From assembly GCA_025667525.1 (NCBI GenBank), contig JANFOE010000055.1:62001-126000 (forward strand): 64,000 nucleotides of DNA. Direction: 5' to 3'. How positions within the stretch are numbered: position 1 is the first letter of the stretch; every line of letters starts with the position of its first letter. This document shows positions 23,912 to 34,646 of this stretch, piece after piece. Made by a program: the position numbers and the translations under genes. The notes beneath the pieces are model-generated. The model ran no database searches. It worked only from the letters and a program-made list of their open reading frames with translations, and was not told the DNA's origin. The stretch comes from Glebionis coronaria. Lineage: Eukaryota > Streptophyta > Magnoliopsida > Asterales > Asteraceae.

Positions 23912-24401
23912 GCAAAATAACCCTTGATTCGGAACTTTTTGTTGATTCGGAAGTTTGATTCGGAAGATTTGGCTTGGAATTACCTTGATTCGGAACTTTT
24001 GGCTTGATCCGGAATTTCTTGGTTCGGAACTTCTTGGTTCGGAACTTTTGGCTTGATCCGGAACTTCTTGGTTCGGAAGTTCTTGGTTCGGAACTTCTTG
24101 ATCCGGAACTTCTTGATCCGTAACTTCTTGATCCGGAAGTTCTTGGTTCGGAACTTTTGACTTGATCCGGAACTTCTTGGTTCGGAAGTTCTTGGTTCGG
24201 AAGTGCTTGATCCGGAACTTCTTGGTTCGGAACTTCTTGATCCGGAACTTCTTGATCCGGAACTTCTTGACCCGGAACTTCTTGACCCGGAACTTCTTGA
24301 TCCGGAACTTCTTGATCCGGAACTTCTTGATCCGGAACTTCTTGATCCGGAACTTTTGCTGGGTAATCAGAAACTTTGATACGATGAACAGTCGACCTCA
24401 A
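23889..24401 (-). CDS. Leader ORF with VPDQE pentapeptide repeats
   Basis: A 170-codon ORF in the leader upstream of gag, made by the 15-bp satellite: because the unit is a multiple of three, it reads as VPDQE/VPNQE/VPGQE repeats until a length change shifts the phase. It may be only a by-product of the array. If translated it would be an upstream ORF overlapping the gag ORF start region and could affect Gag translation. No known domain. Confidence 0.3.
   Translation of the reverse strand: MRSTVHRIKVSDYPAKVPDQEVPDQEVPDQEVPDQEVPGQEVPGQEVPDQEVPDQEVPNQEVPDQALPNQELPNQEVPDQVKSSEPRTSGSRSYGSRSSGSRSSEPRTSEPRSSGSSQKFRTKKFRTKKFRIKPKVPNQGNSKPNLPNQTSESTKSSESRVILLVFSTIF
23923..24358. repeat. Tandem array of TTGATCCGGAACTTC units
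   Basis: About 25 units of 15 bp alternate TTGATCCGGAACTTC with TTGGTTCGGAASTTC, in the 5' leader of Element 1. The core (YCGGAASTTC) is the same as in the array at 13696-14172, about 10 kb away in the same element. Confidence 0.93.
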
Positions 24402-24605
24402 AACGAGAGATTAAACCTAGATTTTGACCAAATAACCCAAAAAGTTTTGTGATTTCAACAATAGTAAGTAAAAACTAATACTTATCCACTAATCCCAATC
24501 ACAAAAACACCAAAAACACCAAGAATCAAGATGGTTTTTCTTAAAGAGCACTAATACAATCAAAAACTAAAAAACCACACAAATCACTACCTTAAATCAC
24601 CCCAT

Positions 24606-24619
24606 AGCTCTTGATACCA
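24606..24619 (-). promoter_or_regulatory. Primer binding site, initiator Met-tRNA
   Basis: On the minus strand TGGTATCAAGAGCT begins three bases after the 5' LTR. Plant copia primer sites read TGGTATCAGAGC, complementary to the 3' end of initiator methionine tRNA; this copy differs by one extra A. Confidence 0.9.
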
Positions 24620-24621
24620 AA

Positions 24622-24950
24622 TGTAGAATATTGATAATCTATGAATCTATGAAGGGGTTTGTTGATTTCTAGAGAGAGAAAGTTAGAGAGAGAAAGTGAG
24701 AGAAACTATGTGTTATTTTATTAAATGAAACTAGAAAAGTGACAACAACCAACCCCTTTCCATGGTGGAAAGGGGTATTTATACTCCAAGCTTACAATGG
24801 GCTTGGGCCGGTCCATGACAAGCCCATGGACCGGTTCTTACTTAACTTAATAAGCAACTAATGACTATTTGTTAACTACGAGCTATTACAACATTTATAA
24901 TATTGTGGAGTGACCGATACTTCTAATATACGTAAAACGTATTTCTAACA
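24622..24950 (-). repeat. Element 1 5' LTR (329 bp)
   Basis: TG...CA termini, partner of 7004-7333. Two perfect inverted repeats lie around the promoter: CCGGTCCATG/CATGGACCGG (24808-24817 with 24825-24834) and ACCCCTTTCC/GGAAAGGGGT (24752-24761 with 24767-24776). Confidence 0.95.
24776..24783 (-). promoter_or_regulatory. TATA box of the 5' LTR
   Basis: TATAAATA on the minus strand, about 165 bp from the LTR start, between the two hairpins. Transcription should start about 25-30 bp downstream, near 24750, at the far edge of the second hairpin. Confidence 0.75.
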
Positions 24951-24955
24951 TTCAC
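24951..24955. repeat. Target-site duplication TTCAC (right)
   Basis: Matches 6999-7003; see Element 1. Confidence 0.93.
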
Positions 24956-25015
24956 TCTTGGATTCGTCACAATGTTCTCTAATAAGTTCATAGTCAATCC
25001 GTACAAACGTCAAAT
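24956..25015 (-). other. Short open fragment interrupted by Element 1
   Basis: On the minus strand an ATG (MNLTFVRIDYELIREHCDE...) runs to the insertion site, and the frame stays open for 13 codons on the other side (through TSD to about 6960) when the element and one duplication are mentally removed. No family recognised; about 34 codons is too short for confidence. Confidence 0.2.
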
Positions 25016-26600
25016 TCATTATGTCAATTTTGCTATTTTCCTTGACCTGCTAGTTTGCGACACAAGTACATAAGTAAATATAATTTAAAAGTTAGGAATG
25101 TTTAAACAGGTAAAACAAAGACTAAAAAATATTATTTCACGGTAGCCAAATTTGTTATGGTTCGACCCAACAACCCTAGCCCAGCATATTTCGTCGACAT
25201 ATATTTTAAAACTATTTTGACTCGTTAACAACTTCCTCTTATCAGCAAAGTGATTAGTGAGCTTTTTATACTCAAATATGTTTAATCAACCAGCGTATAC
25301 ACATGGACAGTGTCATTACTTCAATGTATGACACTACATAGACAACAATTTTCAATTTCAATGTGTTGTTTTTATACATAAAAGTGGGTAAGGAACTTTA
25401 GGTAATTTGATAAAAAGGTTTCTCGCTTAGTTTTATTTTTAGCAGTACCATTTTGAACAATCGAACGACCAACATTTCACGGCTATCTTTTGAACCCATT
25501 TGCTGCAAGGACAGTGTTCTCATTTTTTAAACTATTTTTATGGCTTATATTATATAAGATCATTTCGGCGGGCTTATTTAAAATCCAACGTAAAGGTCCG
25601 GTCCAATCACCTTTAACAGCTGATATAAGCTCCCTTTTAAGGTTGATCTTTTCTTCTCTAGATATCACAGGATTATTCACAAAATACGTTTTAGTTGTTT
25701 TTTATATTTGGCTTTCTTGAATTTTCAGATAAGAGGAGTTACCTCTTGTCTGCATACAGGAAACCTCAAATACCTTCAACCAAACTAAAAATATTTAAAA
25801 AGGAAATGAATGAATACCAGGTACCGATTTCTAATTTAGTAGATGCCATGTGTAGTCTCTTGATATGAGTTTGCAGCGACCAGCCATGGCTCGTAGATCA
25901 ACCTGGTTGAGACAACTACATGTTGCAGGTTTGTTATAGGACGACCTCAAATGATTTCTTAATCATCCTAAACATTGTTCATATGCTTATTCAAATGCAT
26001 AAATAACATATTCACTTAGATGGGCATACATATTCTCTCAGATATGTGATTTAAATAATCACCCTCTTACAATTACACTAATCAAGAGTATAACTATGTC
26101 GATGACTTTCTAACACAAAGTCATGATTGCTATACTTTCCAATTACAATGATAAGGAACTGATATTTAATTATTGGCACAGTGGTTAGATAATTGCAGAA
26201 GACATTACCTCAAAGTTAGTTGTTTCTGATGTAAACCCCCCCTCAAGTTTTGCTTTAATAAACCGAGCTTAATTGATGTATTCCAAGTAATGAATGTTCC
26301 TGTGAACACAATGTTCTAGTCATTTCACACTAAAAAAATTCAAAGAGAAGGGACTTTCCTCTTAAAACTATAATTGTCTGAGAAATATTGATGAGAACAT
26401 GTCAAGGAACAGAGTTGCAACATTGGAAAACCCAAATTCTGTATGGACAACAGCAAGATAGAGAGGGTTTATAAATACCTACACACCACAATATTTAAAG
26501 TTGTCATCTAAGTTGACAGGCCCTCCTTAGTTGCCTGGAAAAGGGTAAGATGTTTACTAAAGCACTGTTACAATCATAGGTGTCTGTGCTAGGTGGCTTC
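25016..26600. other. Unassigned region
   Basis: No recognisable gene. A 65-codon minus-strand open stretch at 25483-25680 (containing WTGPLRWILNKPAEM) could be an exon remnant, but I do not recognise it. The rest is AT-rich. Confidence 0.35.
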
Positions 26601-26875
26601 TTTCACGACACCTCATCCTGAGAATCAATAGCAAGCACTTCCCCATTGGCTCCCTAATGGGCCCAGTTTTCAGATCCGCCACCATGATCTGCAACAACAT
26701 TGTCTTCATCCCTAGAGGTATCATTTGAAGGAGTTAATGCTTTGTTTAAATGAGGTAGTGTAGCGACATTCAAGTCAAGCCCACGTGAAGAAGATGGTAA
26801 TCCATAATTAAGTTACCCTCCTGTTCGATATCAGAATCAGGGGCTTAAGATTGTGTTTGAGGTTCAAGCCTCCAT
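26601..26875 (-). pseudogene. Exon-like remnant, unknown protein
   Basis: On the minus strand a stretch reads GLDLNVATLPHLNKAL, then polar residues to VVADHGGGSENWAH before a stop, with more open sequence beyond (EVLAIDSQDEV). The composition is protein-like, unlike its AT-rich surroundings. The adjacent part (APDSDIEQEGN) is open in another frame. I do not recognise the family. It is on the same strand as the MYB3R-like exons to its right and could be a later exon of the same decayed gene. Confidence 0.25.
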
Positions 26876-27715
26876 GGCAAACTTGTCAAAAATAAGACCC
26901 AAATTTAAGCATACAAAAAATATGACTATTTCCTTAATTACATCAGTTTAACAAATTTAACCATACAAAAATAGGACCCAAATTTAAAAATTCTATGTTA
27001 TGGGTCGAAACTGTGGAACCTTGGTAAAGTCAATAGGCTGCTCATTTTCTGCATAAAGTTGAGAAAGTTATCCATTTGGCAAGTCGAGTCAAGTCATCTT
27101 GATCTACAACAAAGGGAAAATACACCACATAGACGTATGTGTGCTGTCATCCATTTAATATTACACTGATACTATATTTTTAATCACTTTTCGCTAACAG
27201 CATGGCACCAACGGTAACAAACAACCCTACATTTATGGTAGGTCATCCTTTTGCACAGTAAACATAGGAGTGTTAGCTCCCTGTTTAGTGATGCAATCTT
27301 TATGTTTTCATTATATAGTGTCATAAATGATATAATATGAAATGGTGGGTTTGACTATTGCAATGCTCCTGTGTGAATCAGAGTTTGAAGCACTAAGATA
27401 CACGTGTGTTGTCTTTCAGCAAAGGCACACTTCTGAACTTGCCAAATTAAAATTACGAATACTATCAAATAAAGGTGCATTTTAAACCCACTTGGATATA
27501 AATGGGTCAAGGTAGGTGATGATTAATCGCTAACGGGTCAAACAGATAATATTAGAAAGTTGGCTTATAAAAATGTGTCACAAATGGTCAGATACTTTAA
27601 GTTGACCCAACATTATCCAAATCTCCTAAACGAAACCCCTGATGATTGCGTCCTAATCACTATCATCAGGTATATTGAATAAATTATTAGAGTAACTTTT
27701 CTTACCTCTCCTGGG

Positions 27716-27810
27716 ATTGCTTGCCAATTAGACCAGCCAAATGCTTGGTAGTAAGCGACCATTTCTTCCACACATGCTTTTTCAACCAACTCCTTTATAT
27801 GATCATTCTT
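27716..27810 (-). pseudogene. Exon-like fragment, possible MYB repeat part
   Basis: A 95-bp stretch bounded by a TTGTTCAG acceptor and a GAG|GTAAG donor on the minus strand encodes KNDHIKELVEKACVEEM and ends GWSNWQAIPGE. The words HIKELVEK and WSNWQAIPG resemble the second MYB repeat of 3R-MYB proteins, with an insertion. The phase does not match the neighbouring exon, so the pair is probably not translated together today. Confidence 0.4.
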
Positions 27811-27893
27811 CTGAACAATAACATAGAGTGGAATTAATAATGAACTTTCTTAACAAATTAATCTCCACACTAATCAAAGAGTCTAATAGATAC

Positions 27894-27958
27894 CTCTTTG
27901 GTCCAAGTTCAGGGTTTAGAACTTCTTGCCAGCGATGGAGGCACTGACCATCTTTTTT
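27894..27958 (-). pseudogene. MYB3R-like exon fragment
   Basis: A 65-bp stretch with a TAGCAG acceptor and an AG|GTATC donor on the minus strand encodes KKDGQCLHRWQEVLNPELGP. The words QCLHRWQ.VLNPEL are the signature of the R1-R2 junction of plant 3R-MYB (c-MYB-like) cell-cycle regulators. No R3 repeat or full first repeat was found nearby. Most likely a decayed or captured gene fragment. Confidence 0.6.
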
Positions 27959-28274
27959 CTGCTAGAATTGGTTCAGCTACGCAAGACAAGGAAAATGAAA
28001 TGGATATAAGATCAATATTCTCATTACTATTCACTCTAATCTTATCCGCTTTAATCTTATATGGATTAACGAATTAAAAGACAGAAGCGAATGGCTTATA
28101 AAATTATATATTTACATTTCAAACGAAAGTTGAGCACCCTTATTAGTGTGGTGAGTGGACGACCCTTACAAAGAATATAATACCGTTTATACCTGCCCAT
28201 ATTAATGTATACAATTATGTTTATAAATGGGCATATTAATGTATACAATCATGTTCATACCTGTGTAGGTAACA

Positions 28275-28395
28275 ATTTTTGTTGCATCCGCATCTTCAAG
28301 TTTGTTTCGATTACTCACGGACCCTCTGTCAGCAGATGGTAGACTTGCACCTGGTACGGACTCGTTGTAGGTTGTGTCAGGGGTGGGGGTAGATA
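28275..28395 (-). pseudogene. Exon-like fragment, unknown
   Basis: Minus strand reads VSTPTPDTTYNESVPGASL, then SADRGSVSNRNKLEDADATK before TYTGM, open for about 45 codons. Low-complexity, linker-like composition; family not recognised. Same strand as the MYB3R-like pieces. Confidence 0.25.
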
Positions 28396-29194
28396 CTAAC
28401 TAACGCCTGTTAAAAACAACGGTTAAAATATTTTACGCCTTGTAATGAAAAATTGAAAAAAAAAGTTAGCTTACACTTTATGCGAAGGTCAACTGCCATT
28501 TTTTTGCTAATCATGGTACACAGAAAATAAAATACACTTTCAACAGTGAACGATGTTGGTTCCACTCTATATTCCCACGTAGATTTTTATGCTCGAGGAT
28601 GAGGAGTATATTTAACCCGTTCATTTTGCAAGCAGAATAACTTTCCTACAAAAATATGACAGTTGTCAGATTTAACAAAAGCAAACTATAAGATCATCAA
28701 TTTCACAATGTAAGTTTTGAGGGTATATGTATACTATCTGCACGCACAGGAGTGGACCTGAAAAAAAGTCACAATGGATGTCATGCGTCCATGGATAGCT
28801 TTGGAAAATAAAAAATGGTCAAAAGAAAACGGAGCACTTGTAGTTTCCCCTACAAGGTTATATCATGTTTAAACAAAAACCCCTCGGGGGTGTTTGGATT
28901 TGCTTATTTTATGGGTTTATATGTCTGGTTTCAAGGTGTTGAGAGTATGTTGGAACCGAATCAATGGATACATAACAAATCTTTACCAAAAATTATTATA
29001 TCATTAATCATTAGCTCATTAAAAATACTAACCTTGTGACATTAAGAGGCTTTTGGCAGGAGCTTTTGTCTTTCTATTCCCATGACCACTAAGGAAAGAG
29101 TACAATAGTATCTGATTATTTTGGCATCCCCACGAGGCAGGTCAATATCTTCAGCGAAGGACATAGCTTTTTAGTTAAATTTGTTAAACAAAAC
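28396..29194. other. Unassigned region
   Basis: Intron-like AT-rich DNA. On the minus strand a short open piece around 29100-29165 reads MSFAEDIDLPRGDAK; otherwise nothing recognised. Confidence 0.3.
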
Positions 29195-29287
29195 CTCTGC
29201 TTCATGAACAGCTTTCTCGTTCTGCATCCTGCACCTCTGAGTAGCCTCAACTTTCTTAAGTTGTTGCTCGAATTCAGTAAGTTTATC
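29195..29287 (-). pseudogene. PAPA-1-like (INO80 subunit IES2-type) fragment
   Basis: Thirty-one codons on the minus strand read DKLTEFEQQLKKVEATQ, then RCRMQNEKAVHEAE, followed by a possible GT donor. This resembles the conserved helix of plant PAPA-1-like/INO80-subunit proteins (remembered pattern KKAEAAQRRRMQVEKAARESE). The zinc-finger HIT part of that family is not seen. Short coiled-coil-like sequence can match by chance, so the call is tentative. Confidence 0.35.
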
Positions 29288-29396
29288 TTTATTTTTTAAA
29301 TATAAAGCAATTTTGAAACACATGTAATGGATTTATGTATGGTTTAAGTATTGGCTTCTGATTGCATAATTGGATAATAAATTAGAGAAACTTACT

Positions 29397-29591
29397 TCAA
29401 GGAGGGGCTAGAGGCAGTCCATTTGCACACACCGTTGAACTAAACGAATAAAAAGTTGCAGCAATATAACTGATATTGACATCACTTGTTCTAGCCTCAT
29501 GATGCAATGCAAGTGATGTTGAGAACGATGCGTGACCTAGGTAAAGCAACTCGTGTACGGTGAACATGTGCCCTGATAGATCTATCATCAT
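29397..29591 (-). other. Small open stretch, unknown
   Basis: Sixty-four codons open on the minus strand next to the PAPA-1-like fragment (MIDLSGHMFTVHELLYLGH...). No domain recognised; may be a chance ORF. Confidence 0.15.
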
Positions 29592-30344
29592 AAAGAGATG
29601 CGAAAGGAAAACTTATTAAGTTAGAATATATAAAATAAAATTGAGAACGGGGGATAATATGCTTTATAGATCACAAAAGAAGCAAAACCTTTAGCCGCTC
29701 CTAATACTCTTCACAAGAAACCACTACACAGTATAAGTTGATTAATCATATTGAATACAGTATAAATGGATTGATCATATTGAAAACGATAATAGATAGT
29801 CGGATTATTAGGGTTTTAAAATGGTTTTGTACCTGCGATGATTAGAACATAGATCCAAATACCGGCCTCTATAACGATTAATAATACACATTAACACTAA
29901 GACAAAGACAAATTAAATATACAGAAGATCTCTTTTGTTCGTGTAAATTTGTTATATAGAGTGATTATTCACAACAATATTTTTTAATAGTAAGGAATAA
30001 AATACGCAATGATTTAAATTTTAGTCGTGAAAACCAATAGTGAATGATATTAGGGTTTATGACCAGCTTCAAAATCGTACTCAGTTTGTGTTTCTTGCAC
30101 CTTTATCTCTATCTCGGACACATATATATGCCAAGGTAAAGCATCGTAAATCTTTTCCATTTATTTGTAGTAGAAGAACAAATCATGATCGTTAAAAATA
30201 ACATCAGATGGAAAAGAATGGGTTATTGTTTTAGGGATTTTCCGTTTTATGATATTTTTACGGTTAATTAGGTAGTAGTATATTAGATAGTAATTTTTAC
30301 CAATGCGATATATATTTAATTTTTCAAAACATGATACATCTACC
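29592..30344. other. Unassigned AT-rich region
   Basis: No gene, RNA or repeat boundary that I can support. Confidence 0.4.
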
Positions 30345-30420
30345 ATTATGGTCTAATGGTTGACGCGTTTGTTTATGAACCCACACACTCGGGTTCAAAT
30401 CTTGGCAAAGGCAAATTTTT
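30345..30420 (+). repeat. tRNA-like sequence, probable SINE head
   Basis: Plus strand has an A-box-like TGGTCTAATGGTT (from 30351) and, about 45 bp later, a B-box-like GGGTTCAAATCTTGG, as in the internal RNA polymerase III promoter of tRNAs. A clean cloverleaf is not formed and no CCA-side acceptor pairing is seen, so a tRNA-derived SINE or tRNA relic is more likely than a functional tRNA. Confidence 0.45.
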
Positions 30421-30582
30421 TAATATTTTCAGAATCTTAAAATATCAAAAAAAAAAGAAACAATTCAGAAATTATTAAAATATACTGAATTAAAAAAATC
30501 CGAAAATTGTGAAAAAAGAATGTGATGACATAGATTTAATAACTGCTTATGTGTCATTTCCCTCCTGTTATATATAATGTAA

Positions 30583-31779
<1,197 letters not shown>

Positions 31780-34014
31780 TATGGTACCCATAACTAGGTG
31801 GACATGGTCATGTATGTATATAGCTCAGGCACCTTAAAATGATAGCATTGAAATTACTGAAAAGTTTTATGACATGTAAACTACTGGGGAAAACAAATGG
31901 CAGCAAACAGAGAATCCTAGTCATGCATAGAAAGAGAATGTCCTTACTAAAGGATGGAATATTCCTACCTTATGTCCAGTAACGAATGAACACGAAAAGT
32001 GGAAATCACTACTCCGACTTCACGAGTGCTACATAATAAAGGACGTGTATGAGTTGTATGTTCATGTATAACTTATTGATTCTTAGTGTACTTTAATTGT
32101 TCTTGACTTGTGTTACTTGTTCTTAACTTATTTTACTTGTTCTTGACTTGTTTCACTTATTCATGATTTATCGTGTATTTTTTAGTGTTTCATGTGCTCT
32201 TGATTAACGTATTTCATGTTTCATGTGTTATTATACTTGATGTTTCATAATTAGTAACTTTCTCAAAATAGCAGGTTTTTATATATAGTAACTTTCCAAA
32301 AATAGCAGGTTCCCATATTTAGTAACTTCCCAAAAATAGTAAGTTTTCATAAATAGTAAGTTTCCAAAAAAAGTAAGTTTCCATAAATAGTATGTTTCCA
32401 AAAATATAAAGTTTTCATACATGGTAATAAGCTTGTTTAAAAAGCATATAATATAAGTCGAAGCTCAATGAACATATTTTATAAGTCATGATCTATTAAA
32501 TGATAATATAGTAAAGCTTATACTAATTAAATACTTTAACATGTCATAATCTTATAAATAATTAATGGGTCATGTTTTATACTTGGTTATTAATTAATAA
32601 TATATCATGAATTATAATTAACTATAAATAATATTATGTCATGGATTATAATTAAATATTAAATAATAACATGTCATGTATTTTATAATTAATTATACAT
32701 TAAGCCTTGAACATAATAAATAATATAATTATAATAAGCCCGTGTTATTTAAGTCCCATTTTAAATGAGTCGTAATTTAGCCGATATTAATAAGTCTAAA
32801 ATAAGTCGAACTCAACCAGTTCATAATAAGCCTAAAAATAATTAACCGGTTCAAGATAAACTCCAATGATTAAACAAACCGGTTCATAAAATTCCATGAT
32901 TTAATTATGTCGAATGAATAAACCGGTGATTTAATAAGTTCATGTTTAAATAAAATCTATTTACTTTAGTAAGCCCAAATTAACTAATAAGCCGATGACA
33001 ATGACAATCCAACCACCCCTTTTTCTTGTCTTTGGTTTACCCGAGCCTAAAACAAAGCGACATCGAGATCCTTATCTCGGCTACTCAAACCAACCTCGCA
33101 GCCTTGCTGCTGCGGGTTCCCACTATTCGCCAACCCACCTGTCGTCAGCCCGAATTTACCCACCGGCAGCAGTAGTCATAGCTGCGCCGGTTGCCACTGT
33201 CGCGACTGTTTTTCCCCCGTTAAGCGAAAACACCCCCTGTTGGGCCCTGCTGCTTGCGGCTGACAAAGAGACCCAACCACCGAGTCTTAAAGCCGATGAC
33301 TGGTTGGCCATAAATACCACCGAGAGCACCCCTTCGCAAAAAGGGGTTCTCGGTTTTCGATTCTTAACAAACAAAACGAACCCGATTCAAACCTTAATCA
33401 TCACCTTGTTTTTAATTACCGAATTCACATGTTCTTAAATAAATCAAATGTTTTCTAAACTGATCTTGAAAATCAAGAAAAGAAAAGAAAAGAGATTGAA
33501 TGATTACCGAATGCGTATGATTTTGGATTAATAAAACACGATTTATACTTGAATTAATCAAAGCAAATGGTTTTCTCCTCCGTATTTTTGTCTTTTTTGT
33601 CAGCGGTCACAAGAACACACACAACCCTAGTTTTTGTTTATTTTGTAAACTTGTAATTAATTAAAGAATAACTACTGTGTTGTTAATTTCCCATAACGGG
33701 CCGGGCTTGGGCCCTCTCCCTTCTTTCTTTTGTAACCGGCCACAAACACCCTTTAACTATACTTTTCGTTTCCGTGTTTTATTTATTCCCGTGTGTTAAT
33801 ATTCGTGATGTAAGTTCATGTTTTATCGTGTTAAGTCTGGCCGTGCATTATTTATTATACGTATATACTTGTCATTAAATAAATAATATACGTAATACTT
33901 GTCGTTATTCATTTAATGTTCGTGATACCTGTCGTGTATTAATTAAATATAAAGTTTTAATTCATCCGTATTTTCATGTATTTATATTTTCATGAATTTT
34001 ATGCGAGTTTTACA
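31780..34014 (-). repeat. LTR family B, copy 1 (Tekay-like gypsy LTR, partial)
   Basis: The minus-strand LTR start TGTAAAACTCGC at 34014 follows a gypsy-type tract at 34015-34058. The copy is homologous, in inverted orientation, to 41716-43742 plus 52525-52566; for example ctactccgacttcacgagtg (about 32010) mirrors the complement of 43545-43562. Tandem words lie at 32095-32170 (TTGTTCTTGACTTG) and 32250-32415 (AGTAACTTTCCAAAAATAG). The GC-rich centre (about 33000-33400) holds strong hairpins. The 147-codon ORF at 32995-33438 is within the LTR and has no recognisable domain. The left end is cut by LTR A. Confidence 0.6.
33064..33354. other. GC-rich hairpin cluster in LTR B copy 1
   Basis: Three perfect or near-perfect inverted repeats: CGAGAT/ATCTCG (33064-33069 with 33074-33079), CGCAGC/GCTGCG (33097-33102 with 33109-33114), and a two-step stem ACCGAGA..ACCCCTT with AAGGGGT TCTCGGT (33319-33334 with 33341-33354). 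Confidence 0.75.
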
Positions 34015-34058
34015 ACTCTTCCACTCTAAAAAGAATAATTCGTCCTCGAATTAGACTC
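34015..34058 (-). promoter_or_regulatory. Gypsy 3' end: polypurine region next to LTR B1
   Basis: Minus strand TTCGAGGACGAATTATTC, then AGAGTGGAAGAGT, directly before the LTR start. TTCGAGGACGAA just upstream of a purine tract is typical of the 3' end of chromovirus (Tekay-type) gypsy elements. The internal region is then cut by Element 2. Confidence 0.55.
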
Positions 34059-34577
34059 TGTTGATCCCAAACTCAGATCTTAATCCTTAGCTTGTTTAAG
34101 GGTTATAGTAGAAAGAAAGAATTCAAACTACTACAAGAGAAACTTTGCAATACACAAAGTAACTAAACAAGATGCGGAAAGTAATGTTTAGCACAAGAAC
34201 ATGTAATGAATCAAACGTTTAAGCTTTAATGTATTGATAATATATGAATACCCAAAGATAGTATTCGGGTTTTACAACCTTAAAGCATGAAATGAAATGA
34301 TAAGAAAAGGTATATAAAACACAAAACCAAATGAGTCCTTTTATAGCACAAGGATCCATGTACAAGATAACTACTAACAAACTAGGAAGGTATGCTGGAG
34401 AAGTAACAGAAACGCGTCAATATCTCTTCCAAGTTTATCCATGCAGCAGGTTCATTGACTTCTAGCAGTGGGAACTGATCCCAATGTCTTCATTAATCAG
34501 CAGGGGGAACTTACTCTAGCAGTAGGATCTTGACCAACCAGCAGGGGGAACTTTGACTCATGCATTTATTCCCAACA
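34059..34577 (-). repeat. Element 2 3' LTR (519 bp)
   Basis: TGTTGATCCC at the left and TATTCCCAACA at the right give TG...CA ends. A purine tract (minus strand AAGTTTAGGGGAGGAT, 34578-34593) follows, as expected. Similar in layout and words (gatgcggaaagtaa, ccttttatagcacaagg) to Element 3's LTR. Contains four GCAG..GGGAAC-type words at 34448-34555. Confidence 0.75.
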
Positions 34578-34646
34578 ATCCTCCCCTAAACTTGTGCTTT
34601 CACAAAAATGACAAGTTTCTGAATAAATGCTGGTTGATGAGGATGC

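Larger units (their letters stand above)
7004..24950 (-). mobile_element. Element 1: complete 17.9-kb Ty1/copia retrotransposon
   Basis: All structural parts are present in minus-strand order: 5' LTR (24622-24950), primer site, leader with a 15-bp satellite, gag, protease-integrase-RT-RNase H, a second satellite, a third ORF in two parts, polypurine tract and 3' LTR (7004-7333), bounded by TTCAC duplications. The PR-INT-RT-RNase H order defines Ty1/copia. Large gag with coiled coils, a third ORF after pol, and repeated polypurine-like tracts near the 3' end fit the Sirevirus (SIRE) lineage. LTRs differ at about four substitutions plus one indel over 330 bp, so insertion is recent. Yet gag-pol already carries two in-frame stops and one frame change, and the third ORF one stop, so this copy probably depends on relatives to move. 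17.9 kb is roughly twice the usual length. Confidence 0.95.

Noticed and set aside
32995..33438. 147-codon ORF in LTR B copy 1 as a host gene
   Set aside because: It lies inside an LTR and is not conserved as protein in the inverted copy; GC-rich hairpins explain the open frame.
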